This document shows positions 9,030 to 18,514 of a stretch of 64,000 nucleotides of DNA, piece after piece. A program made the translations under genes and the position numbers. A model generated the notes under the pieces. It searched no databases and was not told where the DNA came from. It saw only the letters and a program-made list of their open reading frames with translations. Every line of letters starts with the position of its first letter. The first letter of the stretch is position 1. The stretch spans positions 2,480,001 to 2,544,000 of the forward strand of contig NZ_LR723670.1 of NCBI RefSeq assembly GCF_902502825.2, given 5' to 3'. The stretch is from Pseudorhizobium flavum (GTDB lineage Bacteria > Pseudomonadota > Alphaproteobacteria > Rhizobiales > Rhizobiaceae).

Positions 9030-9428
9030 ATGACCCAGCGCCAGGCAATCTTCCCGACCGACAGACACGCGCTCTATGATGCGCACCGCTATTCCGCCGC
9101 GATCCGCTCCGGCGATCTCCTGTTCGTCTCCGGCCAGGTCGGCAGCCGCGAGGATGGGAGCCCGGAGCCGGACTTCAAGGCGCAGGTCGAGCGCGCCTTT
9201 GCCAATCTGTCGGCGGTCCTCGAGGCGGCCGGCTGCAGCTTCGACGACATCATCGACGTCACGAGCTTCCACACCGATCCGGAGAACCAGTTCGAGACGA
9301 TCATGGCCGTGAAGAACCGGGCTTTCCCCGCAGCCCCCTACCCCAACTGGACGGCGGTCGGCGTCAACTGGCTGGCCGGCTTCGACTTCGAGATCAAGGT
9401 GATCGCGCGAATCCCTCAGCAGTCCTGA
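9030..9428 (+). CDS. RidA-family (YjgF/UK114) enamine/imine deaminase-like protein
   Basis: A 132-residue protein of the RidA/Rid superfamily, small trimeric enzymes that hydrolyse reactive enamines/imines or act on related intermediates in catabolic pathways. Family marks are the SGDLLFVSGQVG strand near residue 27-38, the central LEAAG...DIIDVTSF segment and the C-terminal AVGVNWLAG...EIKVIA strand. The family Arg that anchors the carboxylate is not in the usual P-x-R-(S/T) context (here PNWTAVGV), so it may belong to a Rid subgroup other than RidA proper. ATG at 9030 follows AAGGAGCCGGGG. It diverges from tetR across the operator array. Confidence 0.85.
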   Translation: MTQRQAIFPTDRHALYDAHRYSAAIRSGDLLFVSGQVGSREDGSPEPDFKAQVERAFANLSAVLEAAGCSFDDIIDVTSFHTDPENQFETIMAVKNRAFPAAPYPNWTAVGVNWLAGFDFEIKVIARIPQQS

Positions 9429-9437
9429 TCGGCAGGC

Positions 9438-9977
9438 TCAGGGCCCCGGCAGGCAGTGCTTTGCGACATCCTGCGCCGCGTAAGCCGCGGCCCGGCTCCA
9501 TGCCTCGTCCGTATCGCCCCGGTAGCTGAGAAAGCGATCGCAGGTCGGCCTGTTGGTATCAAGGTCGATGACCGCGAACTTCACGCCGCCGACCAGGGTG
9601 CTCATCTTGCGCACCTGACCAATGAGCAGATGGCTCGCCCCGGCCTCTACCGCCTGCCTGGAGAGCGCTTCGACGCCGGCGCTTCCGACAGTGCATTTGT
9701 CCACGCAATCCAGCGGAACTGTCCTGAGGTTCTTCTCGACCGCAAGGCTGTCGAGGATGGTCCGGTCCAGCGCCTGAAGGCGACGGTCGTGCTCGGCGGT
9801 CTGATCCCGCGTTTCGCCCGAGGTGTCGACGAAGTCGAAGCCGGCCATCGCCACGGTGACCGGCTCGGCAGCCTCGGCCGAAATGCCGGTCGGGGCGATC
9901 GCCACCAGCGCGGCGACCGTGACCGATCGGCCTATGACGGAAAGGGTGTGGAATACTGCATTCGATGCCTGTCCCAT
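9438..9977 (-). CDS. Secreted DUF2380-like protein
   Basis: A 179-residue protein with an N-terminal signal sequence (hydrophobic core about residues 12-32, followed by SAEAAEP). The mature part has the VTVAMAGFDFVDTSGE pattern, an AEHDRRLQALDRTILDSL helix and four cysteines (CVDKC, CDRF and KHC), matching the uncharacterised DUF2380/DUF3280-like periplasmic proteins of rhizobia. The ATG at 9977 lies nine bases after GAGAAGGAG; an ATG nine bases upstream at 9986 touches that site and is less likely. It converges with the RidA gene (nine-base gap). Function unknown. Confidence 0.65.
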   Translation of the reverse strand: MGQASNAVFHTLSVIGRSVTVAALVAIAPTGISAEAAEPVTVAMAGFDFVDTSGETRDQTAEHDRRLQALDRTILDSLAVEKNLRTVPLDCVDKCTVGSAGVEALSRQAVEAGASHLLIGQVRKMSTLVGGVKFAVIDLDTNRPTCDRFLSYRGDTDEAWSRAAAYAAQDVAKHCLPGP

Positions 9978-10136
9978 GTCAGCCATCTCCTTCTCCCGCG
10001 CTGACGATAGCATCTGCGAGCATCGGCGCCAACAATCGGCAAGAGGCGTCTGGCCGTCATTGCCAGCACCGGGCATTTGCGCATAACCTCGCCAAATCAA
10101 TGCAGTGCACAACAGCCACGGATTGGGAGGTCGGGC

Positions 10137-10913
10137 ATGTCCAGAACAGTCGTCGTCACCGGTTCCACCAGCGGGATCGGACTCGGCATCGCGAAGGCCT
10201 TTGCGGCCGAGGGCTGTCACGTCGTCATCAACGGCTTCGGAAACCCCGACGAGATCGAGGCCGCGCGGCGCGAGATGGAAGTACTTGGCGGCGGCCGGGT
10301 CATCTACCACGGTGCCGACATGACGAAGCCGGAGGAGATCGCCGACCTGATCGGCACCGCAAAGGAGACCTTTGGCTCGGTCGACGTACTCGTCAACAAT
10401 GCCGGCATCCAGCATGTCGCCAAGATCGAGGACTTCCCGACGGAGAAGTGGGACCAGATCATCGCCATCAACCTCACGAGCTCCTTCCACACCATGCGCG
10501 CGGCAATCCCGCTGATGAAGGAAAAGGGCAAGGGCCGGATCATCAACGTCGCCTCCGCCCACGCGCTCACAGCCTCCCCCTTCAAGTCCGCCTATGTCGC
10601 GGCGAAACATGGTATTTTAGGACTTACGAAGACAGCTGCCTTGGAACTTGCCGAATTCGGGATTACGGTCAACGCGATCTGCCCCGGCTACGTGCTGACA
10701 CCGCTGGTCGAGAAGCAGATACCGGACACCGCCCGCGAACGCGGCATTTCGGAAGAGCAGGTAAAGACGGACGTGATGCTGAGACTGCAGGCGACGAAGG
10801 AGTTCGTGTCGATCGAGGAAGTGGCCGCGACGGCCGTCTTCCTGGCAAGCGATGCGGCACGGCAGATCACCGGCACGCATATTTCGATCGATGGCGGTTG
10901 GACCGCCCAATAA
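10137..10913 (+). CDS. bdhA: D-3-hydroxybutyrate dehydrogenase
   Basis: Short-chain dehydrogenase that oxidises D-3-hydroxybutyrate to acetoacetate in polyhydroxybutyrate degradation. It has 258 residues, the same size as rhizobial BdhA. Visible motifs: TGSTSGIGLGIA nucleotide fold at 8-19, NNAGIQHV near 90, catalytic Ser/Tyr/Lys in the SAHALTASPFKSAYVAAKHG stretch (Tyr near 155), and PGYVLTPLVEKQIPD near 185-200. The ATG at 10137 follows GGGAGG. xdhA starts 13 bases after its stop, forming the bdhA-xdhA-xdhB mixed-function operon known from Sinorhizobium meliloti. Why a ketone-body enzyme travels with xanthine dehydrogenase is not evident from sequence. Confidence 0.93.
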   Translation: MSRTVVVTGSTSGIGLGIAKAFAAEGCHVVINGFGNPDEIEAARREMEVLGGGRVIYHGADMTKPEEIADLIGTAKETFGSVDVLVNNAGIQHVAKIEDFPTEKWDQIIAINLTSSFHTMRAAIPLMKEKGKGRIINVASAHALTASPFKSAYVAAKHGILGLTKTAALELAEFGITVNAICPGYVLTPLVEKQIPDTARERGISEEQVKTDVMLRLQATKEFVSIEEVAATAVFLASDAARQITGTHISIDGGWTAQ

Positions 10914-10926
10914 AGAGAACAATGGC

Positions 10927-12399
10927 ATGACAGATGCGATCCGCTTCATCCTCAACGGCGAAGACGTGGCCCTGGGCGATTTTGGTCAGACCGAAACGCT
11001 CCTCGACTACCTGCGGCTGAGGCGCCGGCTGACCGGCACGAAGGAAGGCTGCGCCGAGGGCGACTGCGGCGCCTGCACCGTGCTCGTGGGCCGGCTGATC
11101 GACGGCATCCTGCGCTACGAGACGGTAAATGCCTGCATCCGTTTCCTTGGCTCGCTGCACGGGACCCATGTGGTGACGGTCGAGCATCTGGCCGCCAGGG
11201 ATGGAACGCTTCATCCGGTGCAGCAGGCGATGGTCGACCAGCACGGATCGCAATGCGGCTTCTGCACGCCGGGCTTCGTCATGTCGCTCTATGGCCTGTG
11301 GCTTTCCAACGACGCGCCGTCGCGCGCCGAGATCGAGAGCGCGCTGCAGGGGAACCTCTGTCGTTGCACCGGCTACGAGCCGATCGTGAAGGCCGCCGAG
11401 CAAGTGGCCGCGGAACGTCCGAGCTCCCTCTTCGACCCGCTGGAGCGTGACCGCACGGAGATTTCCGCAAGGCTCTGGGAGATTCGCGCCCATCCCGAGA
11501 CCATCATCGTCGAGAAGGACGGCGCCCGTTCCGTCATCCCGGCGAACCTCCAGGCCTTTGCAGACTTCATCGCCGACGAGCCGAAGGCGACGATCGTCGC
11601 GGGCTCCACCGATGTCGGGCTCTGGGTGACGAAGCAGATGCGCCTGCTCGACCCGGTCGTATTCATCAATCACCTGACGGAACTGCAGTCGATCAGCGCC
11701 GATGAGAAGGGCATTACAATCGGCGCCGGTGTCACCTATACGCAGGCCTTTGAGGTATTGTCGGAGGAAGTCCCTCAGATGGCACGGCTGATCGACCGGA
11801 TCGGCGGCGGCCAGGTGCGCAACATGGGCACGATCGGCGGCAATATCGCCAACGGCTCGCCGATTGGCGACACGCCGCCTCCCCTGATTGCGCTCGGCGC
11901 TGAACTTACCCTGCGCTCCCACAGCGGCAAGCGGACCATGCCGCTGGAGGATTACTTCCTCGCCTACGGCAAGCAGGATCGCATGGCCGGCGAGTTCGTC
12001 GAGAAGGTCTTCGTGCCGCGCCCGCGGGAAGACGCCTATTTCGCCGTCTACAAGATCTCCAAGCGGCGCGACGAGGACATTTCCGCCCTGTGCGGCGCCT
12101 TCCATGTCGAGCTCGATATGGAAGGTCGCGTGGCAAGCGCCCGCATCGCCTTCGGCGGCATGGCGGCGACGCCGAAGCGGGCGCGCCATGTGGAAGAGGC
12201 CCTGACCGGGCAGGACTGGAACTGGGCGACGGTTTCCGCCGTTCGCGAACTTTTCGACCAGGACTACCAGCCGCTCTCCGACTGGCGGGCGACGGCCGAG
12301 TACCGTTCGCTGACGGCCAAGAACCTGCTGACCCGCTTCTTCCTGGAAACCGCCGGCGCGCCGACCGAGCTTCAGCGGCACGAACTGGAGGAGGCCTAA
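10927..12399 (+). CDS. xdhA: Xanthine dehydrogenase small subunit (FeS/FAD)
   Basis: Electron-transfer subunit of xanthine dehydrogenase, which oxidises hypoxanthine and xanthine to urate and passes electrons to NAD. The 490-residue chain holds two [2Fe-2S] clusters in the N-terminal ~160 residues: CAEGDCGACTVLVG for the plant-type cluster and CGFCTPG plus CRCTGYEP for the second. The FAD-binding domain follows (about 190-370; IVAGSTDVGLWV and GGQVRNMGTIGGNIANGSPI) and then the CO-dehydrogenase flavoprotein C-terminal domain. Translation start ATG 10927 lies 13 bases after bdhA; xdhB begins one base after its stop. Needs XdhC, encoded at 18.7 kb, for cofactor insertion. Confidence 0.95.
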   Translation: MTDAIRFILNGEDVALGDFGQTETLLDYLRLRRRLTGTKEGCAEGDCGACTVLVGRLIDGILRYETVNACIRFLGSLHGTHVVTVEHLAARDGTLHPVQQAMVDQHGSQCGFCTPGFVMSLYGLWLSNDAPSRAEIESALQGNLCRCTGYEPIVKAAEQVAAERPSSLFDPLERDRTEISARLWEIRAHPETIIVEKDGARSVIPANLQAFADFIADEPKATIVAGSTDVGLWVTKQMRLLDPVVFINHLTELQSISADEKGITIGAGVTYTQAFEVLSEEVPQMARLIDRIGGGQVRNMGTIGGNIANGSPIGDTPPPLIALGAELTLRSHSGKRTMPLEDYFLAYGKQDRMAGEFVEKVFVPRPREDAYFAVYKISKRRDEDISALCGAFHVELDMEGRVASARIAFGGMAATPKRARHVEEALTGQDWNWATVSAVRELFDQDYQPLSDWRATAEYRSLTAKNLLTRFFLETAGAPTELQRHELEEA

Positions 12400-12400
12400 G

Positions 12401-14737
12401 ATGGACAAAACGACCTTCGAAACGAAGAACACCATCAACGGCCCCATGCACGCGTCGCTCCGGCATGATTCGGCGCATAAGCATGTGACTGGAACCGCCG
12501 AATATATCGACGATATTCGCGAGCCTGCAGATACGCTGCATGCAGCCCTCGGCATGGCCGACCGGACCCATGCGGAGATCCTGTCGGTCGACCTCGATGT
12601 CGTGAAGGCAGCCCCCGGCGTCGTCTGGGTGATGACGGCCGATGACATACCGGGCTTCAACGACGTCGGCTCCACCGGCCAGCACGACGAGCCGCTGCTG
12701 GCAACGAACAAGGTGGAGTTCCACGGCCAGCCGATCTTCGCGGTGATCGCCGAGACGCGCGACCAGGCCCGCCGGGCCGCACGGCTGGCGAAGATCGAAT
12801 ATCGCGACCTGCCGCACTGGACCGATATCGAAGGCGCGATCACCAATGGCGCACCTCTGGTCGTCAAGCCGATGACGCTGCATCGCGGCGAGCCGGAGGC
12901 GGAGATCGGCAGGGCGCCGCGTCGCCTGCAGGGCCGCATGGAGATCGGCGGCCAGGAGCACTTCTACCTGGAAGGCCAGATCGCCATGGCCATTCCCGGC
13001 GAGGACGATGACGTGACCGTCTGGTCCTCCACCCAGCATCCGAGCGAGGTGCAGCACATGGTGGCGCATGTGCTGGGCATCCCGAACCATGCCGTGACGA
13101 TCAACACGCGGCGCATGGGCGGCGGCTTCGGCGGCAAGGAGACCCAGGGCAACCACTTCGCGTGCCTTGCGGCGGTGGCCGCCAAGAGGCTTGGCCGTGC
13201 GGTAAAATTTCGCCCGGACCGCGACGAGGACATGGCCGTCACCGGCAAGCGCCACGATTTCCGCGTCGACTACGACGTCGCCTTCGACGACGACGGCCGC
13301 ATCCATGCCGTCGATGCCACCTATGCCGCCCGCTGCGGCTGGTGCGCCGACCTCTCCGGCCCGGTCACCGACCGGGCGCTCTTCCATGCCGATTCAAGTT
13401 ATTTCTATCCGCACGTCCACCTCACCTCGCAGCCGCTGAAGACCCATACCGTCTCCAACACCGCCTTCCGCGGCTTCGGCGGGCCGCAGGGCATGCTAGG
13501 TGCCGAGCGCATCATCGAGGAGATCGCCTATACTGTCGGCAAGGACCCGCTGGAGATCCGCAAGCTGAACTTCTACGGCCAGCCGGGATCCGGGCGCACA
13601 CTGACGCCCTATCACCAGGAGGTGGAGGACAATGTGATCGCCCGCGTGGTGGAGGAGCTGGAGCGCTCCTCCGATTACCAGGCGCGGCGCCACGCGACCA
13701 TCGCGTTCAACGAGAACAGCCCCGTCATCCGCAAGGGCATTGCGCTGACGCCGGTGAAGTTCGGGATTTCCTTCACCATGACCGCCTACAACCAGGCCGG
13801 CGCGCTGGTGCATATCTACCAGGACGGCTCGATCCATCTGAACCACGGTGGCACCGAGATGGGCCAGGGCCTCTACGTCAAGGTGGCGCAGGTGGTGGCC
13901 GATACCTTCAACGTCGACATCGAGCGGGTGAAGATCACCGCCACGACAACCGCCAAGGTGCCGAATACCTCGGCAACGGCGGCCTCCTCCGGCTCCGACC
14001 TCAACGGCATGGCGGCCTATGACGCCGCGCGCCAGATCAAGGAACGGCTGATCGACTTCGCCATGCGGCAATGGGATGTGCCGCACGAGGAGGTGGAATT
14101 CCTGCCGAACCGGGTCCGCGTGGGGGCGGAAGTGGTGCCTTTCGACACGCTGGTACGCGCTGCCTATTACGACCGGGTGCAACTCTCCGCCGCCGGCTTC
14201 TACAAGACGCCGAAGATCCACTGGGATCGCGAGGCGGGCCGCGGACGGCCCTTCTACTACTACGCCTATGGCGCAGCCTGCTCGGAAGTCTCGATCGACA
14301 CCCTGACGGGCGAATACATGGTGGACCGCACCGATATCCTCCACGACGTCGGCAGGTCGCTTAATCCGGCGATCGACATCGGCCAGATCGAGGGCGGCTT
14401 CGTGCAGGGCATGGGCTGGCTGACGACGGAGGAGTTGTGGTGGGACGACAAGGGACGGCTCCGCACCCATGCACCCTCCACCTATAAGATTCCGCTCGCC
14501 TCCGACCGACCGAAGGTCTTCAACGTGAAGCTCGCGGAATGGTCCGAGAATGCCGAACCGACCATCGGCCGGTCCAAGGCCGTCGGAGAACCGCCCTTCA
14601 TGCTGGCGATCTCGGTTCTGGAGGCAATCTCGATGGCGGTCGCCAGTATCGCTGATTACCGGGAGTGCCCTCACCTCGACGCACCGGCAACGCCGGAACG
14701 GGTGCTGATGGCGGTGGAGCGGCTGAAGGCGCTTTGA
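12401..14737 (+). CDS. xdhB: Xanthine dehydrogenase large subunit (molybdopterin)
   Basis: Catalytic molybdenum subunit, 778 residues. It shows the aldehyde-oxidase/xanthine-dehydrogenase layout: an N-terminal a/b hammerhead (about 15-130), then the molybdopterin-binding region with MGGGFGGKETQ (about 238-248), AFRGFGGPQG near 355, GTEMGQGL near 485 and the catalytic Glu in SKAVGEPPF near 728. It begins one base after xdhA and its stop overlaps the following acetyltransferase start (TGATG). Together with XdhA it feeds urate to PuuD encoded 7 kb downstream. Confidence 0.95.
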   Translation: MDKTTFETKNTINGPMHASLRHDSAHKHVTGTAEYIDDIREPADTLHAALGMADRTHAEILSVDLDVVKAAPGVVWVMTADDIPGFNDVGSTGQHDEPLLATNKVEFHGQPIFAVIAETRDQARRAARLAKIEYRDLPHWTDIEGAITNGAPLVVKPMTLHRGEPEAEIGRAPRRLQGRMEIGGQEHFYLEGQIAMAIPGEDDDVTVWSSTQHPSEVQHMVAHVLGIPNHAVTINTRRMGGGFGGKETQGNHFACLAAVAAKRLGRAVKFRPDRDEDMAVTGKRHDFRVDYDVAFDDDGRIHAVDATYAARCGWCADLSGPVTDRALFHADSSYFYPHVHLTSQPLKTHTVSNTAFRGFGGPQGMLGAERIIEEIAYTVGKDPLEIRKLNFYGQPGSGRTLTPYHQEVEDNVIARVVEELERSSDYQARRHATIAFNENSPVIRKGIALTPVKFGISFTMTAYNQAGALVHIYQDGSIHLNHGGTEMGQGLYVKVAQVVADTFNVDIERVKITATTTAKVPNTSATAASSGSDLNGMAAYDAARQIKERLIDFAMRQWDVPHEEVEFLPNRVRVGAEVVPFDTLVRAAYYDRVQLSAAGFYKTPKIHWDREAGRGRPFYYYAYGAACSEVSIDTLTGEYMVDRTDILHDVGRSLNPAIDIGQIEGGFVQGMGWLTTEELWWDDKGRLRTHAPSTYKIPLASDRPKVFNVKLAEWSENAEPTIGRSKAVGEPPFMLAISVLEAISMAVASIADYRECPHLDAPATPERVLMAVERLKAL

Positions 14738-15249
14738 TGTCGGAGTTGCACATTCGCCCGGAGCGGCCGGGTGACGAAGACGCTATCCACGCACTGACGG
14801 CACGGGCCTTCGAGACCATGCCATTCAGCAGCGGCACCGAACCGGCCATTATCCGGGCGCTACGCGGCTCCGGCAATCTTGCCTTGTCGCTGGTCGCCGA
14901 GCAAGACGGCCGGGTCGTCGGCCACGTCGCATTCTCTCCAGTCAGGATCGGCGACGTCTCCGACGGCTGGTTCGGCTTGGGCCCCATATCCGTGATGCCG
15001 GAACTGCAGAGGCATGGCATCGGCAAGCTGCTGATCCGTGAAGGACTCGACCGGCTGAAGGAACGAAATGCCAAGGGATGCGCCTTGATTGGCGACCCGG
15101 ACGTCTATCGCAGTTCCGGCTTCACGAGCGACGGCGCGCTCGTCTACGAGGGTGTCGACGCGAAATATGTCCAGTGGATCGCATTCTCCGACGAAGAGCC
15201 CCGCGGCCATCTGACCTTTGCGCCCGCATTCGACGTCAAAACGCCGTAG
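14737..15249 (+). CDS. GNAT-family N-acetyltransferase (YhbS-like)
   Basis: A 170-residue acetyltransferase. The acetyl-CoA binding segment is ISVMPELQRHGIGKLLI (about 84-100, R/Q-x-x-G-x-G/A form), preceded by GHVAFSPVRI and followed by GDPDVYRSSGF, which is typical of YhbS/COG3153 proteins. Its ATG shares one base with the xdhB stop, so it is the last cistron of the bdhA-xdhAB operon. Substrate unknown. It converges with the histidine kinase gene, nine bases apart. Confidence 0.88.
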   Translation: MSELHIRPERPGDEDAIHALTARAFETMPFSSGTEPAIIRALRGSGNLALSLVAEQDGRVVGHVAFSPVRIGDVSDGWFGLGPISVMPELQRHGIGKLLIREGLDRLKERNAKGCALIGDPDVYRSSGFTSDGALVYEGVDAKYVQWIAFSDEEPRGHLTFAPAFDVKTP

Positions 15250-15258
15250 AGCTTTTCG

Positions 15259-16458
15259 CTACTCTGCCGCCTGACCGTGCTGCGGCTCCACCGGCATGCG
15301 GAAGGTGAACCTCGTCTCCGCTTCGTCGGAATGCACGTCCAGTTGCCCGCCATGCGCTTCGGCGATCTGCGAAGCGATGTAGAGACCAAGGCCGAGGCCC
15401 TGCAGGCTTGAACTGCCCTCCCCGCGCTTGAAGGGCTGGAACAGCTTCTGCAGCGATTCCTTGGGGATGGGAGTACCCGAATTGGCAACCGACAGGCGCA
15501 ACTCGCCATCGACGATCGCGGCATCAACGCGGATCGGGTGACCCGGGGAGCCATGGGTCACTGCATTGCCGAGGAGGTTGGACAACATCTGTGCGATCCG
15601 CTGATGGTCGACCGGAACCACCCCGGACAGCTGAAAGTTCGCCTCGATTCTGCGCTCGGGATGCCCCGAGAGTATTTCCGAGACGACCTGCTCCAGCGTT
15701 GGCTGTAGTGACGTCTCCTGATCTCTCTGCAGCGCGATACCGCCCCCGAGACGTCCGCGTGCGAAATCCATCACGTTGTCGATCAGGGCCGACATGCGCA
15801 GCACGCTGCCGCGCATCATGCTCAGCACCCGCGTGGACTTGTCGCTCTGCGGCTCCCGCGAGAGGATGCTGATGCCCCCGGTGATCGACGCCACGGGGTT
15901 GCGCAGGTCATGGCCGAGCACGGCGATGAACTGCTCACGAAGTTCCGAGGCCGTCTTTGCATCGATCAGGCTGGAACGGGTTGAATTCAGCTTCTCGGCC
16001 GCATCGAACTGGAAGCCGATGAGGTCGGTGAACAGCTTGAACATCGTCACGGTCTGTGGGTCGCTGAGTTTTGCCGGCTTTGCGTCGATCGCGCACAACG
16101 TGCCGAAGAAACGCCCGTCAGGCAGGATGACCGGGACGGAAATGTAGCTTTGCAGGCCGTAGAGCCGAGGGGTGTGGTGCTGACAATAGACGGGGTCTTC
16201 CGCCACATTGTCGATGACGATCACCTCGCGAAGCTGGCGCACCTCATGGCAGAGCGTCGTCTGGACATCCAGCTCGCCGCCGGCGGGAAGGCCGAAGCCG
16301 ATATTGTCCAGCACCTGGCAGGCTACCCAGCGCTCGTCGGTCACGCGCGCGACGGCGGCAAACCCCATTCCGGTGGTCCGGCATACCATTTCCAAGATGG
16401 CAGGGATCGCTGCGATACCCTGCATCGTCTCAACGTCATTCTGAATGTCGTGTGCCAT
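15259..16458 (-). CDS. GAF-domain sensor histidine kinase
   Basis: Cytoplasmic two-component sensor kinase of 399 residues with no membrane segment. An N-terminal GAF domain (about 20-160; Cys and His in CHEV and YCQHH may bind a ligand or chromophore) precedes a HisKA dimerisation domain with the phosphoacceptor in VLGHDLRNPV (His near 182) and an HATPase domain (about 265-390: N box LLGNAVTHGS, G box GLGLGLYIA). The layout resembles soluble GAF-HWE/HisKA kinases that sense small molecules or light. No response regulator is encoded next to it, so its partner is unknown. Confidence 0.9.
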   Translation of the reverse strand: MAHDIQNDVETMQGIAAIPAILEMVCRTTGMGFAAVARVTDERWVACQVLDNIGFGLPAGGELDVQTTLCHEVRQLREVIVIDNVAEDPVYCQHHTPRLYGLQSYISVPVILPDGRFFGTLCAIDAKPAKLSDPQTVTMFKLFTDLIGFQFDAAEKLNSTRSSLIDAKTASELREQFIAVLGHDLRNPVASITGGISILSREPQSDKSTRVLSMMRGSVLRMSALIDNVMDFARGRLGGGIALQRDQETSLQPTLEQVVSEILSGHPERRIEANFQLSGVVPVDHQRIAQMLSNLLGNAVTHGSPGHPIRVDAAIVDGELRLSVANSGTPIPKESLQKLFQPFKRGEGSSSLQGLGLGLYIASQIAEAHGGQLDVHSDEAETRFTFRMPVEPQHGQAAE

Positions 16459-16565
16459 AAGAAGCGGAATTTGTTATCTCGCAGACAGCCCAATACGCCT
16501 TCCGGCGCAACCGTTACCACGCAGGAAACCTAGAGCACCTGTTTGAAAAACCAAGCCTGGCGCAT

Positions 16566-17489
16566 TCAGCGGACGAGGGCCCGCATCAGATAGAGCAACG
16601 CCCCGAGGATCAGCATGGGCAGGACGAGGAGTTTCACCAGATAGGCCACGGCGATGCCGATCGAGGCGGTGAAGAGGTCTGCTGATAGTGCCAGACCCTC
16701 GGTGATGATCCGGGCATTGGCGGTAACGCCGCCCGTTACCGACTGGGCAAGCCCCGAGGCGGCGTCGAGCGTACCGGAAAGCGCCGAGCGCGAGGCATCG
16801 ACGGCGGAGCCGAGGCGGCCGAGAAGTCCTTCGTCCTCGACAGGTGGAGGAGCGGCCCCTTCTGCCGGCAATCCCTCGCGCAGCGCCTCCACCTGCCCCT
16901 GCACGGCCGCGGTCTCATATTGCGCGTCCATGCGCTGGAAGATCTCCGTCGCATCCTTCCAGGCTCCCTCGGTGATGGCATTGCCGGCATGGAAGGCGAG
17001 AGAATAGGAGGCCGGCAGAAGCACGGCGCCGAGGAGACCGATGGCCGCAGCCGAACGCGAGAAGCGGTCCAGCGCCGGCGGCACAGAACGCGCTTTGAAG
17101 AGCAGGATGGCAATGGCCCCGGCTCCGAGCGCGAGCACCGCCGAGGCAACCTTGGCTACCGGGACAAGCACCAGCGACAGGATGCCCGACGCAATGGCAA
17201 GGTAGAAGAGAAGATCGGCCATGCGGTCAATGGTGTTGGTTACGGGCTGCAGGAGCTGTCCGGGGCTTGCGGTGACGGAGGCCACGCCGACCCCGCCCGT
17301 GACGTCAGCATCCTTGGCGACGCTCATCAGCGAGTTGGCGACACGCAGCGTGCCGTAGAGCGCGCCGCTGCCGAGCGTTACTTCGCGGCTGAAGCCGGCC
17401 GCGGTCTCGGCCAGCGGATTGATGAAGAACATGGCGGCTGCAAGGAGAGCGACAAGCAACCATGCAAGGGAATGCGCGCGTCTGGTCAT
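16566..17489 (-). CDS. Membrane protein of unknown function
   Basis: A 307-residue protein I do not recognise. It begins with a signal-anchor (about 8-27) and has hydrophobic segments near 90-115, 118-135, 150-170 and a strong C-terminal pair near 270-305. Between them are Ala/Ser/Gly-rich helices and an acidic, proline-rich stretch near 210-225 (GAAPPPVEDEG). The N-terminal motif AGFSREVTLGSGALYGTLRVANSLMS suggests an envelope protein. It lies between the histidine kinase and the GGDEF protein on the same strand, but gaps of about 65-105 bases separate them, so a shared operon is possible, not proven. Confidence 0.7.
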   Translation of the reverse strand: MTRRAHSLAWLLVALLAAAMFFINPLAETAAGFSREVTLGSGALYGTLRVANSLMSVAKDADVTGGVGVASVTASPGQLLQPVTNTIDRMADLLFYLAIASGILSLVLVPVAKVASAVLALGAGAIAILLFKARSVPPALDRFSRSAAAIGLLGAVLLPASYSLAFHAGNAITEGAWKDATEIFQRMDAQYETAAVQGQVEALREGLPAEGAAPPPVEDEGLLGRLGSAVDASRSALSGTLDAASGLAQSVTGGVTANARIITEGLALSADLFTASIGIAVAYLVKLLVLPMLILGALLYLMRALVR

Positions 17490-17554
17490 GGGATGTCCGT
17501 CCGGTTGGTCGTGCCAAGCCTAGCACAGCATCGACGTGACGGGACAAGAACGGT

Positions 17555-18514
17555 TCAGTGATCGGCAGACATTGCCACGGTATCCTGCGGGTCGCGAATG
17601 CGAACGATCCTGTTCCGCCCGCCCCTCTTGGCGTCATAGAGCGCGATATCGGCGCGCGCGACGGCCGCATCCAGCCCGCCCTTGCCGATCCGGTCGGTGA
17701 CGATGCCGGCGCTGACGGTCAGGCTGCCGTAGCCGCCCCGCCGCCATTCGAAGACGGCGTCGGCAAAGGCCGCCCGCACCCGCTCGACCACGGCCACGGC
17801 GGATTGCGACGAGGTGTTGGGGAGGAAGAGGATGAATTCCTCTCCACCCCAGCGCGCGGCGAGATCGCCGCTGCGGATGGTCTGCCGGAGGATATCGGCG
17901 AAGCGAATGATCGCCTCGTCACCGGCGTCATGGCCGTAACGGTCGTTGAGCGCTTTGAACTCGTCGAGGTCGAGCAGGGCCACCGACGACATCGCCGGCT
18001 CGCCATGGACCATCCGGGCGGCGAAGCTTTCATGGAAGGCCCGCCGGTTGAGGAGCCCCGTGAGCGGGTCCGTCTGCGCCAGTCGCAGCAGCTCCCGCTG
18101 ATAGGAAATGCGCTCTGAAATATCGCGGATGACGGCGATCATCATGTGCTCAGACGTCGTCGATGTCTTGAGGATCGTGATCCCCAGATGGACGTCGGAA
18201 CCGTCGGCGCGTAGCCCGACGATCTCGGCAGTCCTGGCACCCATGTATCGCGCTTCATCGGCGCCCGCGAAAAAGTTCGAGACAAGCTTGGCGTGGAAGG
18301 CCCGCAGATGGTCCGGAAGCAGAACATCCAGCGGCTTGCCAAGAAGCTCTCCGTACCTCCAGCCAAAGATGCGTTCCGCAGAAGGATTGCAGAGGCGTAT
18401 GATGCCGTCGGCGTCCATGCCGATCACGCCATCATCGATCTCTGACACGATCTTGCGATAGATATCCTGAGGCGCAGTGTCACGGGAGACGTCCGGAAAA
18501 TGCTTGCTTGTCAT
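17555..18514 (-). CDS. PAS-GGDEF diguanylate cyclase
   Basis: Makes cyclic di-GMP from two GTP. The 319-residue soluble protein has one PAS domain (about 17-130, NPSAERIFGWRYGELLG) and a GGDEF domain (about 150-305). The active-site loop reads GGEEF near residue 223 and is intact, so catalysis is expected. The inhibitory RxxD site five residues before it is not obvious (DLAARWGGEEF has R-W directly before), so product inhibition may be weak. It diverges from xdhC across 170 bases. The sensed signal is unknown. Confidence 0.92.
   Translation of the reverse strand: MTSKHFPDVSRDTAPQDIYRKIVSEIDDGVIGMDADGIIRLCNPSAERIFGWRYGELLGKPLDVLLPDHLRAFHAKLVSNFFAGADEARYMGARTAEIVGLRADGSDVHLGITILKTSTTSEHMMIAVIRDISERISYQRELLRLAQTDPLTGLLNRRAFHESFAARMVHGEPAMSSVALLDLDEFKALNDRYGHDAGDEAIIRFADILRQTIRSGDLAARWGGEEFILFLPNTSSQSAVAVVERVRAAFADAVFEWRRGGYGSLTVSAGIVTDRIGKGGLDAAVARADIALYDAKRGGRNRIVRIRDPQDTVAMSADH

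Noticed and set aside
10867..12939. A 690-codon open frame on the minus strand opposite xdhA/xdhB
   Set aside because: Antisense open frames are common in GC-rich codons; the translation is low in hydrophobic pattern and the plus strand encodes clear XdhA/XdhB motifs.
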